A stretch of 64,000 nt of DNA from the NCBI RefSeq assembly GCF_003387075.1, contig NZ_QUMQ01000001.1:5208001-5272000 (forward strand). Direction: 5' to 3'. The position numbers were made by a program, and so were the translations under genes. This document shows, in pieces, positions 45,054 through 52,138 of the stretch. The DNA comes from Asanoa ferruginea. GTDB lineage: Bacteria; Actinomycetota; Actinomycetes; Mycobacteriales; Micromonosporaceae. The stretch's first letter is position 1. Each line of letters starts with the position of its first letter. The notes beneath the pieces were generated by a model, which was given only the letters and a program-made list of their open reading frames with translations, was not told where the DNA came from and searched no databases.

Positions 45054-45956
45054 TCAATGCACTGGTACGCGCAGCCCGCCCTTTTCATACCGGAACCAGG
45101 AGAGCAGGTAGGTGCCGTTGGCCGGCGCGGGCACCAGGAAGCAGGCGAGCCCTCCGTCCACCTTGCCGTGTGGCGGTGGGTAGATCTGCGCCCGGCTGCA
45201 GTTGTCGGCGGTGCCGAGCGAGGTGCCGTCGGGCATCTTGAGGTGCAGGTCGCGGTCGAACACCCAGGCGAAGCCGGCATCGGTGTTGTTGGTGGCCGAG
45301 AAGGTCAGCCGGAGAAACTCCTGACCGGCCGGCGCCTGGCCGTGTAGGTAGGGCTCGTCGGACCGCACCTCGACCGCCGAGACGGTCATGAAGACACCGC
45401 CCGACTTCGACGCCAGCACCTTACCGGTGACCGGCACCGGCTCGGGCTCCAGCGCGACCAGCCCGTCGGGGCCGCTGAACGGGATCGTCGCCTGCCGGTT
45501 GGCCGGTTTCCCGACGATCAGGACGGCCTCGGGAAGCACGAAATGCTCGTCGACCTCGAACGCGTAGGTGCCGTGCTGGCTGCGCTGTGCCGGCACCTCG
45601 GCCAGGTCGAGCAGCGGGCGGTCGACCGCGGCGTAGCTGCGGTCGCCGACGGTCACCAACGCGTCTTCGGTCGGCTCCCGCTCGTACTCCGTGCTCAGGT
45701 TTTGGAAGACGCCCTCGATCGTCACGCTCTTCCCGCCGCCGGCGGACGCGTCGACCACCCGCGCCGTGCCCAGGGTGACCTTGAAGCCGGCGTACCAGTA
45801 GGACTTGTTGATCTGGATCTCGGTCACCGCCGCGGGCGCTTGGCTCTCCGACGGTGCGGGATCGGTTCCCCCGCCACCGCCGGACGGGGTGACACAGCCG
45901 GCCAGGGCCAGCCCGGTCGCCGTCGAGACGACCAGTAACCGCAGCAACTTCCTCAT
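45054..45956 (-). CDS. Hypothetical lipoprotein
   Basis: A 300-residue lipoprotein. The lipobox LALAGCVTP puts the anchor at about Cys21, followed by a Gly-rich linker. The mature part looks like two immunoglobulin-like (DUF4352-type) beta domains: YWYAGFKVTLGTARVVDA with VTIEGVFQNL, and TVSAVEVRSDEPY with LRLTFSATNNTD. It ends 20 bases before the kinase gene on the same strand, so it may supply an outside signal to the kinase. Function unknown. Confidence 0.78.
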   Translation of the reverse strand: MRKLLRLLVVSTATGLALAGCVTPSGGGGGTDPAPSESQAPAAVTEIQINKSYWYAGFKVTLGTARVVDASAGGGKSVTIEGVFQNLSTEYEREPTEDALVTVGDRSYAAVDRPLLDLAEVPAQRSQHGTYAFEVDEHFVLPEAVLIVGKPANRQATIPFSGPDGLVALEPEPVPVTGKVLASKSGGVFMTVSAVEVRSDEPYLHGQAPAGQEFLRLTFSATNNTDAGFAWVFDRDLHLKMPDGTSLGTADNCSRAQIYPPPHGKVDGGLACFLVPAPANGTYLLSWFRYEKGGLRVPVH

Positions 45957-46053
45957 GTGCACCAATATGGCGTCTGGTCGATGGCCGACGATATGGCCGG
46001 GAGGTGAGCTTTCCGGACCGACGGGACAGGCCGGGCTTACCTTCCGGTAAGGG

Positions 46054-46434
46054 TCAGCCGAACGCCTCCGGCCCGAACCGACCCCAGGCGACGAACACGG
46101 CGACGGCGAGATAGATCAGGTCGGCCGCGATCGTCGCCCGCTCGCCCCGGCGCAACCGCATGATCACCGCCCCGGTGAACAGCGCCGCCACGCAGGTGGC
46201 GGTCACCGGCACGAGGACCGGCGCGATGTCGAGCGCGGCCGGCAGGATCAACCCCGCCGCGGCCAGGATCTCGAGGGATCCGATGGCTCGCAGCGCGCCG
46301 GGGCTGAAGTCGAGCACCCACTCCGCGGCGCGACCGAAAGTGGCGATCTTCTCTCGGGGCACGAACATCTTCGAGGTGCTGACCAGGAGTACGGCGGCCA
46401 GCAGTCCGGCGGCGATCCATAACGCGACGTTCAT
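46054..46434 (-). CDS. DoxX-like membrane protein
   Basis: A 126-residue protein with four membrane spans (LWIAAGLLAAVLLVSTSKMF, ALRAIGSLEILAAAGLILP, VLVPVTATCVAALFTGAVIM, IAADLIYLAVAVFVAWGRFG), the DoxX-like pattern. Genes of this type accompany ECF41 sigma factors; here the sigma gene is divergent, and the DoxX gene has its own TGTCACA-N16-CATC element at 46476-46502. A predicted redox- or stress-related membrane protein; mechanism unknown. Confidence 0.85.
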   Translation of the reverse strand: MNVALWIAAGLLAAVLLVSTSKMFVPREKIATFGRAAEWVLDFSPGALRAIGSLEILAAAGLILPAALDIAPVLVPVTATCVAALFTGAVIMRLRRGERATIAADLIYLAVAVFVAWGRFGPEAFG

Positions 46435-46475
46435 GATCAGGCTCCTTGGTCCGGGCGGCGTCGTATCGACATTCA

Positions 46476-46502
46476 GATGCCGGCCGGTCGATCCCTGTGA
46501 CA
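46476..46502 (-). promoter_or_regulatory. ECF41-type promoter element of doxX-like gene
   Basis: On the minus strand TGTCACA (46502-46496), 16 bases, then CATC (46479-46476), 42 bases before the DoxX start. ECF41 sigma factors recognise TGTCACA with a short -10 (reported CGTC) at 16-base spacing. The identical element faces the other way at 46527-46553. Confidence 0.7.
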
Positions 46503-46526
46503 GTGACGCGGGCCACCGCCGGCCCG

Positions 46527-46553
46527 TGTCACAAACCGAGGTGCGGCGGCATC
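46527..46553 (+). promoter_or_regulatory. ECF41-type promoter element of the sigma gene
   Basis: TGTCACA (46527-46533), 16 bases, CATC (46550-46553), 43 bases before the sigma factor start. It is the mirror copy of the DoxX element, with the same spacing and the same CATC in place of CGTC. This indicates autoregulation. Confidence 0.7.
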
Positions 46554-46595
46554 TCGTGTGTGGCAGCGTCGGAAGCGGAGAGGCAGGAGCCAGCC

Positions 46596-47489
46596 ATGAG
46601 CGAAGGCACGACCGACTCGGCGACCGAGGCGTTCGTCGCACACCGCAACCTGCTCTTCACGGTCGCCTACGAGATGCTCGGCTCCGCCGCCGACGCGGAA
46701 GACGTGCTGCAGGAGACCTGGCTCAAGTGGGTCGGTGTCGACCTTCCCTCGATCCGCGACGAGCGCGCCTACCTGGTCCGGATCACCACCCGTCAGGCGC
46801 TGATCCGGCTGCGCACGCTGCGCCGCCGCAAGGAGTCCTACGTCGGCCCGTGGCTGCCCGAGCCGCTGCTGACCGCACCCGACGTGGCCGACGACATCGA
46901 GTTGGCCGACAGCGTCTCGATGGCCATGCTGCTGGTGCTGGAGACGCTGACCCCGACCGAACGCGCGGTCTTCGTGCTGCGCGACGTGTTCGACCTGGAA
47001 TACGACGAGATCGCCGCGGCCGTCGACAAGACACCGGCCGCCGTCCGCCAGATCGCCCACCGGGCCCGCGCCCACGTCGCCGCGCGCCGCCCCCGCGGCG
47101 AGGTCACGCAGGCACAGACCCGCGACGCGCTGGAGGCGTTCCAACGCGCCAGCGCGACCGGCGACCTGCAACACCTGGTCGACATCCTCGCGCCCGACGT
47201 CGTCTTCCTCGGTGACGGCGGCGGCGTCGTGCAGGCCGTGCTGGTTCCGGTCACCGGCGCCCACAAGGTCTCCCGCCTGCTGGCCGCCGGCCTGAGCCGG
47301 ATCGCGACCATGGGTTCGCTGGAGCAGACCCAGGTCAACGGCCACCCGGCCCTGGTCTTCCGGGTCGATGGCGACATCGACACGGTCCTCGTCGTCCGCG
47401 TCGGCGACGGCCTGGTCACCGGCATCTACGCGGTCCGCAACCCGGAAAAGCTGTCCCGCATCGACCAGCAAACCGCCGTCAGCCGCTGA
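46596..47489 (+). CDS. ECF41-family RNA polymerase sigma factor (SigJ-like)
   Basis: A 297-residue extracytoplasmic-function sigma factor. Region 2 is at 12-80 (YEMLGSAADAEDVLQETWLKW), region 4 at 115-165 (LTPTERAVFVLRDVFDLEYDEIA). The C-terminal SnoaL-like extension (175-290) replaces an anti-sigma factor and contains the family motif in VRNPEKL (N-P-[DE]-K-L). These traits define ECF41, in which the extension controls activity. No anti-sigma gene is present. The Shine-Dalgarno AGGCAGGAG precedes ATG 46596. Confidence 0.93.
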   Translation: MSEGTTDSATEAFVAHRNLLFTVAYEMLGSAADAEDVLQETWLKWVGVDLPSIRDERAYLVRITTRQALIRLRTLRRRKESYVGPWLPEPLLTAPDVADDIELADSVSMAMLLVLETLTPTERAVFVLRDVFDLEYDEIAAAVDKTPAAVRQIAHRARAHVAARRPRGEVTQAQTRDALEAFQRASATGDLQHLVDILAPDVVFLGDGGGVVQAVLVPVTGAHKVSRLLAAGLSRIATMGSLEQTQVNGHPALVFRVDGDIDTVLVVRVGDGLVTGIYAVRNPEKLSRIDQQTAVSR

Positions 47490-47614
47490 CTGGGGCCTCT
47501 GGCGTCACCCCGGTCGCAGCGGCCCCAATGCTCGGCATCGCCGAACCTCGGCGCGCGGCGGTGCGCACGCACGAGACTGGGGATGTGGGGCTTGCGGAGG
47601 AGCGGTTCGAGCCG

Positions 47615-50158
47615 ATGATCCGGACTCCGGATCAGCGGTTGCGGGTTTTCGTCAGCTCGACGCTGCGCGAACTGGCCGACGAGCGGGTGGTGGTGGCGCA
47701 GGCCATCGGGGATCTGCGGCTGACCCCGGTGATGTTCGAGCAGGGTGCCCGCCCGCACCCGCCGCAGGCGGTCTACCGCGCCTATCTCGAACAGAGCGAC
47801 ATCTTCATCGGCCTTTACTGGAAGCAGTACGGATGGCTGGCGCCCGGCATGGCGGTCTCGGGCCTGGAAGACGAGTTCGAGCTGGCGGGGGCACTGCCGC
47901 GGCTGGTCTACGTCAAGGACGCGGCCGCCGAGCGCGAGGCGCGGCTCGACCAGCTGCTTGACCGCATCGGCGGGGAAGGCTCGACCTCGTTCCGCTACTT
48001 CCGCGACGGCGCCGAGCTGAGCCGGCTGGTCCGCGACGACCTCGCCGTGCTGTTGAGCGAGCGGTTCGCCGCCACCCGGCCCACCGTCGCGGGCGGCACG
48101 GGGCCGAATCCGTTGCCGGTCGGGCGGACCTCGCTGGTCGGGCGGGAGCGGGCCATCGACGAGGTGGCCGGCCTGCTGGGGCGGCCCGACGCGCGGCTGG
48201 TGACGCTGACCGGGACGGGCGGCGTTGGCAAGACCCGGCTGGCGGTCGCCGCGGCCGAGCGGTTGCACGAGCGCTTCTCCGCTCGGGTGGTGTTCGTGCC
48301 GCTGGCCGGGCTGACCGAGCCCGACCAGGTGATGGCCGCGATCGCCCGCAACGTCGGTGCCGACCTGGCCGGGGCGGTGGCGCCGTTGCACGCGCTGGCC
48401 GGTCAGCTCGGCGACGAACAGTGGCTGCTGGTGCTCGACAATCTGGAGCAGGTGGTCAGTGCGGCCGGTGAGCTCGGCGAGCTGCTCGCCGGGTGCCCGG
48501 GTGTCACGATCCTGGCCACCAGCCGCACGGTGCTGGATCTGCGGGCCGAGCGCGAATACCCGGTGCCGCCGCTGCCGCTGCCCGCCGCGGCCACCGAGCT
48601 GCCGATCGAGGAGCTGAGGGCGAACCCGGCGGTGGCGTTGTTCGTCGACCGGGCCCGCGCGGTGCACTACAACTTCGCCCTCACCGACGACAACGCCGCG
48701 GCCGTGGTGCGGATCTGTCGCCGGTTGGAAGGCCTGCCGCTGGCGATCGAGCTCGCCGCCGCGCGTACCCGATTGCTCGATCCTGCTGCCTTGTTGGCCC
48801 GGCTGACCACCTCGCTGGACGCGCTCGGCTCCGGCGCCCGAGACCTGCCGGCCCGGCAACGCACGTTGCGCGACACGGTGGAGTGGAGCGTCGACCTGCT
48901 CGAAGCGCCCGAGCGGTCGCTGCTGGAGACCGCGGCCGTGTTCGTCGACGGCTGGACCATCGACGCCGCGGCCGATGTCGCCGGTCTCGACGAGAACGAG
49001 ACGCTCGACCTGACCGACGCGCTGGCCCGGCACAGCCTGATCCAGCTCGAGCACACCGGTCTGGGCCTGCGCTGCCGGATGCTGGAGACCGTTCGCACCT
49101 ATGTCGCCGAGCGGCTGGCGGCCCATCCCGACGTCACCGCCATCCGGCACCGGCACGCCGACCACTACCAGGCGCTGGCCCGGCAGGCCGACCGGCCGCT
49201 GCGCGGCATGGGTCAGCGCGAGTGGGTCGAGCGGTTGCAGACCGAGGCGAGCAACCTGGCCGTCGCGGTGGAGTGGTATCTGGCCAACGATCTCACCCCG
49301 TTGCCGCACCTGTATCGGGTGCTGTGGCCGTTCTGGTCGCAGCGGGACCATCTGGCCGAGGTCCGCACCTGGGTCGACCAGTTGCTGCCCGCCGTCGACT
49401 CGTTCGACCCGCACGCGCAGGCCGAGCTGTTGTGGACGGCCACGGTCACCGCCCGGGAAACCGGTGACGACCCGGCCGCGCTGGCCGCCCGCGAGCGGCT
49501 CGAACCGCTGCTGCCCGGCATCGAGGAGCCCTATCTGCACGCGGCGACCCAGCTCGCCATGGCGTGGACCTCGACGATGGTCGGCGACGTGCCCGGCGCG
49601 CTGCGCGAGGCCCTGGCGGCGATCGAGGAGTTCCGTGGCCAGGACGAACCGCTCGGCAGCGCCTCGGCCTTCCTGACCGCCGGCTCGCTGGAGACCACCA
49701 CCGGCGATCTCGACGAGGCGCACGAGCACCTGACCATCGCCAACAACCTCGGGTTCGAGCTCGACAACGCCTGGCTGGCGGCCACCTCCCAGGTGCTGCT
49801 GGGCACCCTGGCCCTGGTGCGCGGTCGCCCGGCCGACGCCCGGGCGCTGTTCGACGAGGGCCTCGAGCTGAGCCTGGCCGCCTACAGCACCCAGCTCGTG
49901 ACGCTGTGCCTGGCCATGTTCGCTCAACTGTCCGTCGTGGATAGTCAGCCCGAACGCGCGGCGCTGCTGTTGGGCGCGGCCGACGGGCTGCGCCGGCGGG
50001 CCGGGCTGCGGGTCTATCCGTCGCTCCGGGCCCGCGAGACCGAGCTGGCCAACCGGCTTCGCGAGGCGCTCGGCGAGCCCACGTTCGAGCGCGTGCACGC
50101 CGCGGGCGCCCGGCTCAACCGCCCGGAGGCCGTCGCCGCCGCACACGAGCGGCAATGA
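47615..50158 (+). CDS. DUF4062-STAND ATPase
   Basis: An 847-residue multidomain protein. Residues 8-100 form a DUF4062 domain (RVFVSSTLRELADERVVV, SDIFIGLYWKQYGW, GLEDEFELAG), a Rossmann-like fold related to TIR/nucleoside-processing domains. A STAND/NB-ARC ATPase follows, with P-loop LTGTGGVGKTR near 200, Walker B LLVLDNLEQV and GLPLAIELAAARTR. The last 400 residues are TPR-like helices. The whole resembles NLR-type sensors. ATG 47615 follows GGAGGAG; a GTG at 47585 or an ATG at 47528 are alternatives. No partner effector gene is visible. Confidence 0.88.
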   Translation: MIRTPDQRLRVFVSSTLRELADERVVVAQAIGDLRLTPVMFEQGARPHPPQAVYRAYLEQSDIFIGLYWKQYGWLAPGMAVSGLEDEFELAGALPRLVYVKDAAAEREARLDQLLDRIGGEGSTSFRYFRDGAELSRLVRDDLAVLLSERFAATRPTVAGGTGPNPLPVGRTSLVGRERAIDEVAGLLGRPDARLVTLTGTGGVGKTRLAVAAAERLHERFSARVVFVPLAGLTEPDQVMAAIARNVGADLAGAVAPLHALAGQLGDEQWLLVLDNLEQVVSAAGELGELLAGCPGVTILATSRTVLDLRAEREYPVPPLPLPAAATELPIEELRANPAVALFVDRARAVHYNFALTDDNAAAVVRICRRLEGLPLAIELAAARTRLLDPAALLARLTTSLDALGSGARDLPARQRTLRDTVEWSVDLLEAPERSLLETAAVFVDGWTIDAAADVAGLDENETLDLTDALARHSLIQLEHTGLGLRCRMLETVRTYVAERLAAHPDVTAIRHRHADHYQALARQADRPLRGMGQREWVERLQTEASNLAVAVEWYLANDLTPLPHLYRVLWPFWSQRDHLAEVRTWVDQLLPAVDSFDPHAQAELLWTATVTARETGDDPAALAARERLEPLLPGIEEPYLHAATQLAMAWTSTMVGDVPGALREALAAIEEFRGQDEPLGSASAFLTAGSLETTTGDLDEAHEHLTIANNLGFELDNAWLAATSQVLLGTLALVRGRPADARALFDEGLELSLAAYSTQLVTLCLAMFAQLSVVDSQPERAALLLGAADGLRRRAGLRVYPSLRARETELANRLREALGEPTFERVHAAGARLNRPEAVAAAHERQ

Positions 50159-50173
50159 TCTAGCATCACCCGC

Positions 50174-50827
50174 GTGTATCGGGCCGTGCTGCTGGACGTC
50201 TATGGCACGCTCCTGCGTGACGACGGTGCCTGGGAGGCCGAGGCCGCCGCCCTGATCGCCGGTCTCGCCGGTGTCGAGCCCGATGTTGTGGCCGCCGAGT
50301 GGTCCACCCGGCTCTGGGCGATGGCCGACCATGCGCACGGCACAGACTTCCGCCCGTTGGCCGACCTCAACCGCGACAGTCTCAATGAGACAGCGACCCA
50401 TTTCGGGGTACGCGTGGACGCGCGCGAGCTGTCCCGACCCCGTCCACACCCGTCGCTGTTCCCCGACAGCCTGCCGTTCCTGGCCGCCCTCGACGTGCCG
50501 GTCTGCCTGGTCTCCGACGCGGACCGCGACAGTCTGATGGCCGCGCTCGACCACCACCGGATCACAGTGGACGGTGTCGTCACCAGTGAGGACGCCCGGG
50601 CCTACAAGCCGCGCCCGGAGCCGTTCCTGCTCGCCCTGCGCCGGCTCGACCTGGCACCCTCCCACGTCATCCATGTCGGTGACTCTCCGGAGTGTGACGT
50701 CGCCGGTGCCGGCGCGCTGGGCATCCACACGGCCTTCCTCCGGCGCGAGGGCCGCCCTCTGCCGGCGCACCTGACCGCCACCCACACGATCGACAGCTTG
50801 ACCGCGTTGCTGCCGATCTTCGGCTGA
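50174..50827 (+). CDS. HAD-superfamily hydrolase
   Basis: A 217-residue haloacid-dehalogenase-type phosphatase. Motif I is LLDVYGTLL, with Tyr in place of the usual Asp-Gly pair's second position (D-x-Y-G-T), a form seen in dehalogenase-like members. Motif II is LVSDAD, the Lys is in YKPRPEPF, and motif IV HVGDSPECDVAGA. GTG start, 15 bases after the STAND gene, so it may be co-transcribed with it. Substrate unknown. Confidence 0.88.
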   Translation: MYRAVLLDVYGTLLRDDGAWEAEAAALIAGLAGVEPDVVAAEWSTRLWAMADHAHGTDFRPLADLNRDSLNETATHFGVRVDARELSRPRPHPSLFPDSLPFLAALDVPVCLVSDADRDSLMAALDHHRITVDGVVTSEDARAYKPRPEPFLLALRRLDLAPSHVIHVGDSPECDVAGAGALGIHTAFLRREGRPLPAHLTATHTIDSLTALLPIFG

Positions 50828-50843
50828 TCCGAGGTTGCCTCTT

Positions 50844-50861
50844 GAACGGAAGGATCCGTTC
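50844..50861. promoter_or_regulatory. Dyad GAACGGA-N4-TCCGTTC
   Basis: A perfect 7-bp inverted repeat with a 4-base spacer upstream of the TIGR03086 gene. A second dyad with the same arm sequence is centred exactly 40 bp downstream. They look like paired repressor operators, but no regulator gene is adjacent. Confidence 0.6.
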
Positions 50862-50881
50862 CGTTAGAGTTGTGGTTAGAA

Positions 50882-50903
50882 CGGAACGGGGCACTCCGTT
50901 CCG
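50882..50903. promoter_or_regulatory. Dyad CGGAACGG-N6-CCGTTCCG
   Basis: A perfect 8-bp inverted repeat with a 6-base spacer; it also contains GAACGGA-N9-TCCGTTC (50879-50901), matching the arms of the dyad at 50844. It ends 24 bases before the start at 50927 and would block transcription or early elongation. Confidence 0.65.
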
Positions 50904-50926
50904 AATGCGAGACCAAGGAGTCGGTC

Positions 50927-51523
50927 ATGAACAGCAACATCACCATCAGCGGCTGGGACGTCATGGACGAGGCGCACCGGGTGCTGCGCGCGACGGTCGC
51001 GGGCGTCTCCGCCGGCGACTGGGACCGGCCAACCCCGTGCGCGGAGTGGACCGTCACCCAGGTGCTCCAGCACGCGGCCGGCGACCAGCTCGGCTACGCC
51101 GCGGCGATCACCGGGGAGGGCGGCCCGACCGAGAACCCGTTCGCACCGTCCGGCCGCCTCACCGAGGACCCGATGGACTTCCTCAACCCGACCCTCAACG
51201 CGGCGGCCGCCGCCTGGGCGACGGTCGGCAAAGACGTCGAGACCGCGCTGACCCCGCTGCCGCTGGGCCCGCTGCCCACCTGGGTCGGCTCCGGTGCCGC
51301 AGCCCTGGATGCCGCCGTGCACGCGTGGGACATCGCCGTCGCCACCGGGCAGCCGTCGCCACTGACCGACGAGCTCGCCGCGAGCCTGATGAAGGTCGCG
51401 CTGGAGATGGTCGAGCCGCTGCGCGCCTTCGCCTTCGCACCGGCGATCGCGCCGGAGCCCACCGACACCGACGCCGCCGCGCTGCTGAAGTTTCTCGGCC
51501 GCCGCCCCGACTGGGCCGCCTGA
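50927..51523 (+). CDS. TIGR03086-type DinB-like metal-binding protein
   Basis: A 198-residue helical-bundle protein of the TIGR03086/mycothiol-dependent maleylpyruvate isomerase-like group. It has WDRPTPCAEWTVTQVLQHAAGDQ near the N-terminus, and AAVHAWDIAVATGQ, where metal-binding His residues normally fall. These proteins bind a metal and often use mycothiol, the actinomycete thiol. Ribosome site AAGGAG. Two matched dyads in its promoter show it is tightly regulated by an unlinked factor. Confidence 0.85.
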   Translation: MNSNITISGWDVMDEAHRVLRATVAGVSAGDWDRPTPCAEWTVTQVLQHAAGDQLGYAAAITGEGGPTENPFAPSGRLTEDPMDFLNPTLNAAAAAWATVGKDVETALTPLPLGPLPTWVGSGAAALDAAVHAWDIAVATGQPSPLTDELAASLMKVALEMVEPLRAFAFAPAIAPEPTDTDAAALLKFLGRRPDWAA

Positions 51524-51615
51524 ATAGATGAGCGTCCGGTCGGCCGATGCCCCGGCGCGCCGGCCGGGGTCGAGACTGACTATTGACGCTCCTCCATGGT
51601 GAAAGAGGAATCGCA

Positions 51616-52125
51616 GTGAGAATACGGGGTCTCATTGCCGCCGGCGTGCTGGTGGCGACCGTGATCGGCACGTTGGTGCCGGCCAGCGCCGCGAGCGCGG
51701 CCAACTCCTACGGCTTCCGCAACAGCAACTCGCTGCTCTGCATGGCTGCCCGGGCGGGCAGTGGCGAGCGGCCGGTGGTCCAGACCACCTGTGACTTCAC
51801 TGTCCCGGCCTACTGGGCCGACCAGCACTGGCTGTTGCCCGGCTACCTACAGCGCACCCAGATCAAGAACGTCGCCCTCGGGCTGTGTCTGGTGGCCCGC
51901 GGCAGCGGCGAGACCGCGGTGGTCGCGACGGGCTGCGGGTCCTACGAAGACCAGGTCTGGACGGCGGTCTACGACGCCAACACCAGCACCTACCAATACT
52001 TCAACAACAACTCCGGTCTTTGTCTGGCCGCACGCGGCTCGGGCGAGTCGCGGGTCATCGTGACCACCTGCGACGACGCGGTCGGCCAGTTCTGGCGCGA
52101 CCAGCATTGGTATTCGACCGCCTAG
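51616..52125 (+). CDS. Secreted ricin-type beta-trefoil lectin-like protein
   Basis: A 169-residue exported protein. The signal peptide (about 1-30, ending PASAASAA) is followed by three repeats that make a beta-trefoil: LLCMAARAGSGERPVVQTTC, LCLVARGSGETAVVATGC and LCLAARGSGESRVIVTTC, each ending in a W-containing strand (DQHW, QVW, FWRDQHW). Two conserved Cys per repeat would form disulphides. This suits carbohydrate binding outside the cell. GTG start with AAGAGGA upstream. It lies 13 bases before the lysozyme gene, so the two are secreted together. Confidence 0.82.
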   Translation: MRIRGLIAAGVLVATVIGTLVPASAASAANSYGFRNSNSLLCMAARAGSGERPVVQTTCDFTVPAYWADQHWLLPGYLQRTQIKNVALGLCLVARGSGETAVVATGCGSYEDQVWTAVYDANTSTYQYFNNNSGLCLAARGSGESRVIVTTCDDAVGQFWRDQHWYSTA

Positions 52126-52138
52126 CGATGAGGTAGCC

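Noticed and set aside
46036-46051. Hairpin CTTACC-TTCC-GGTAAG as the terminator of the DoxX gene.
   Set aside because: Only 6 bp, no T-run, and 2 bases from the stop codon; too weak to annotate.
47426-50785. A 1119-codon open frame antisense to the DUF4062-STAND gene.
   Set aside because: Its translation is low-complexity (Gln, Arg, Gly, His-rich), without domains, and is the usual mirror of a high-GC gene on the other strand.
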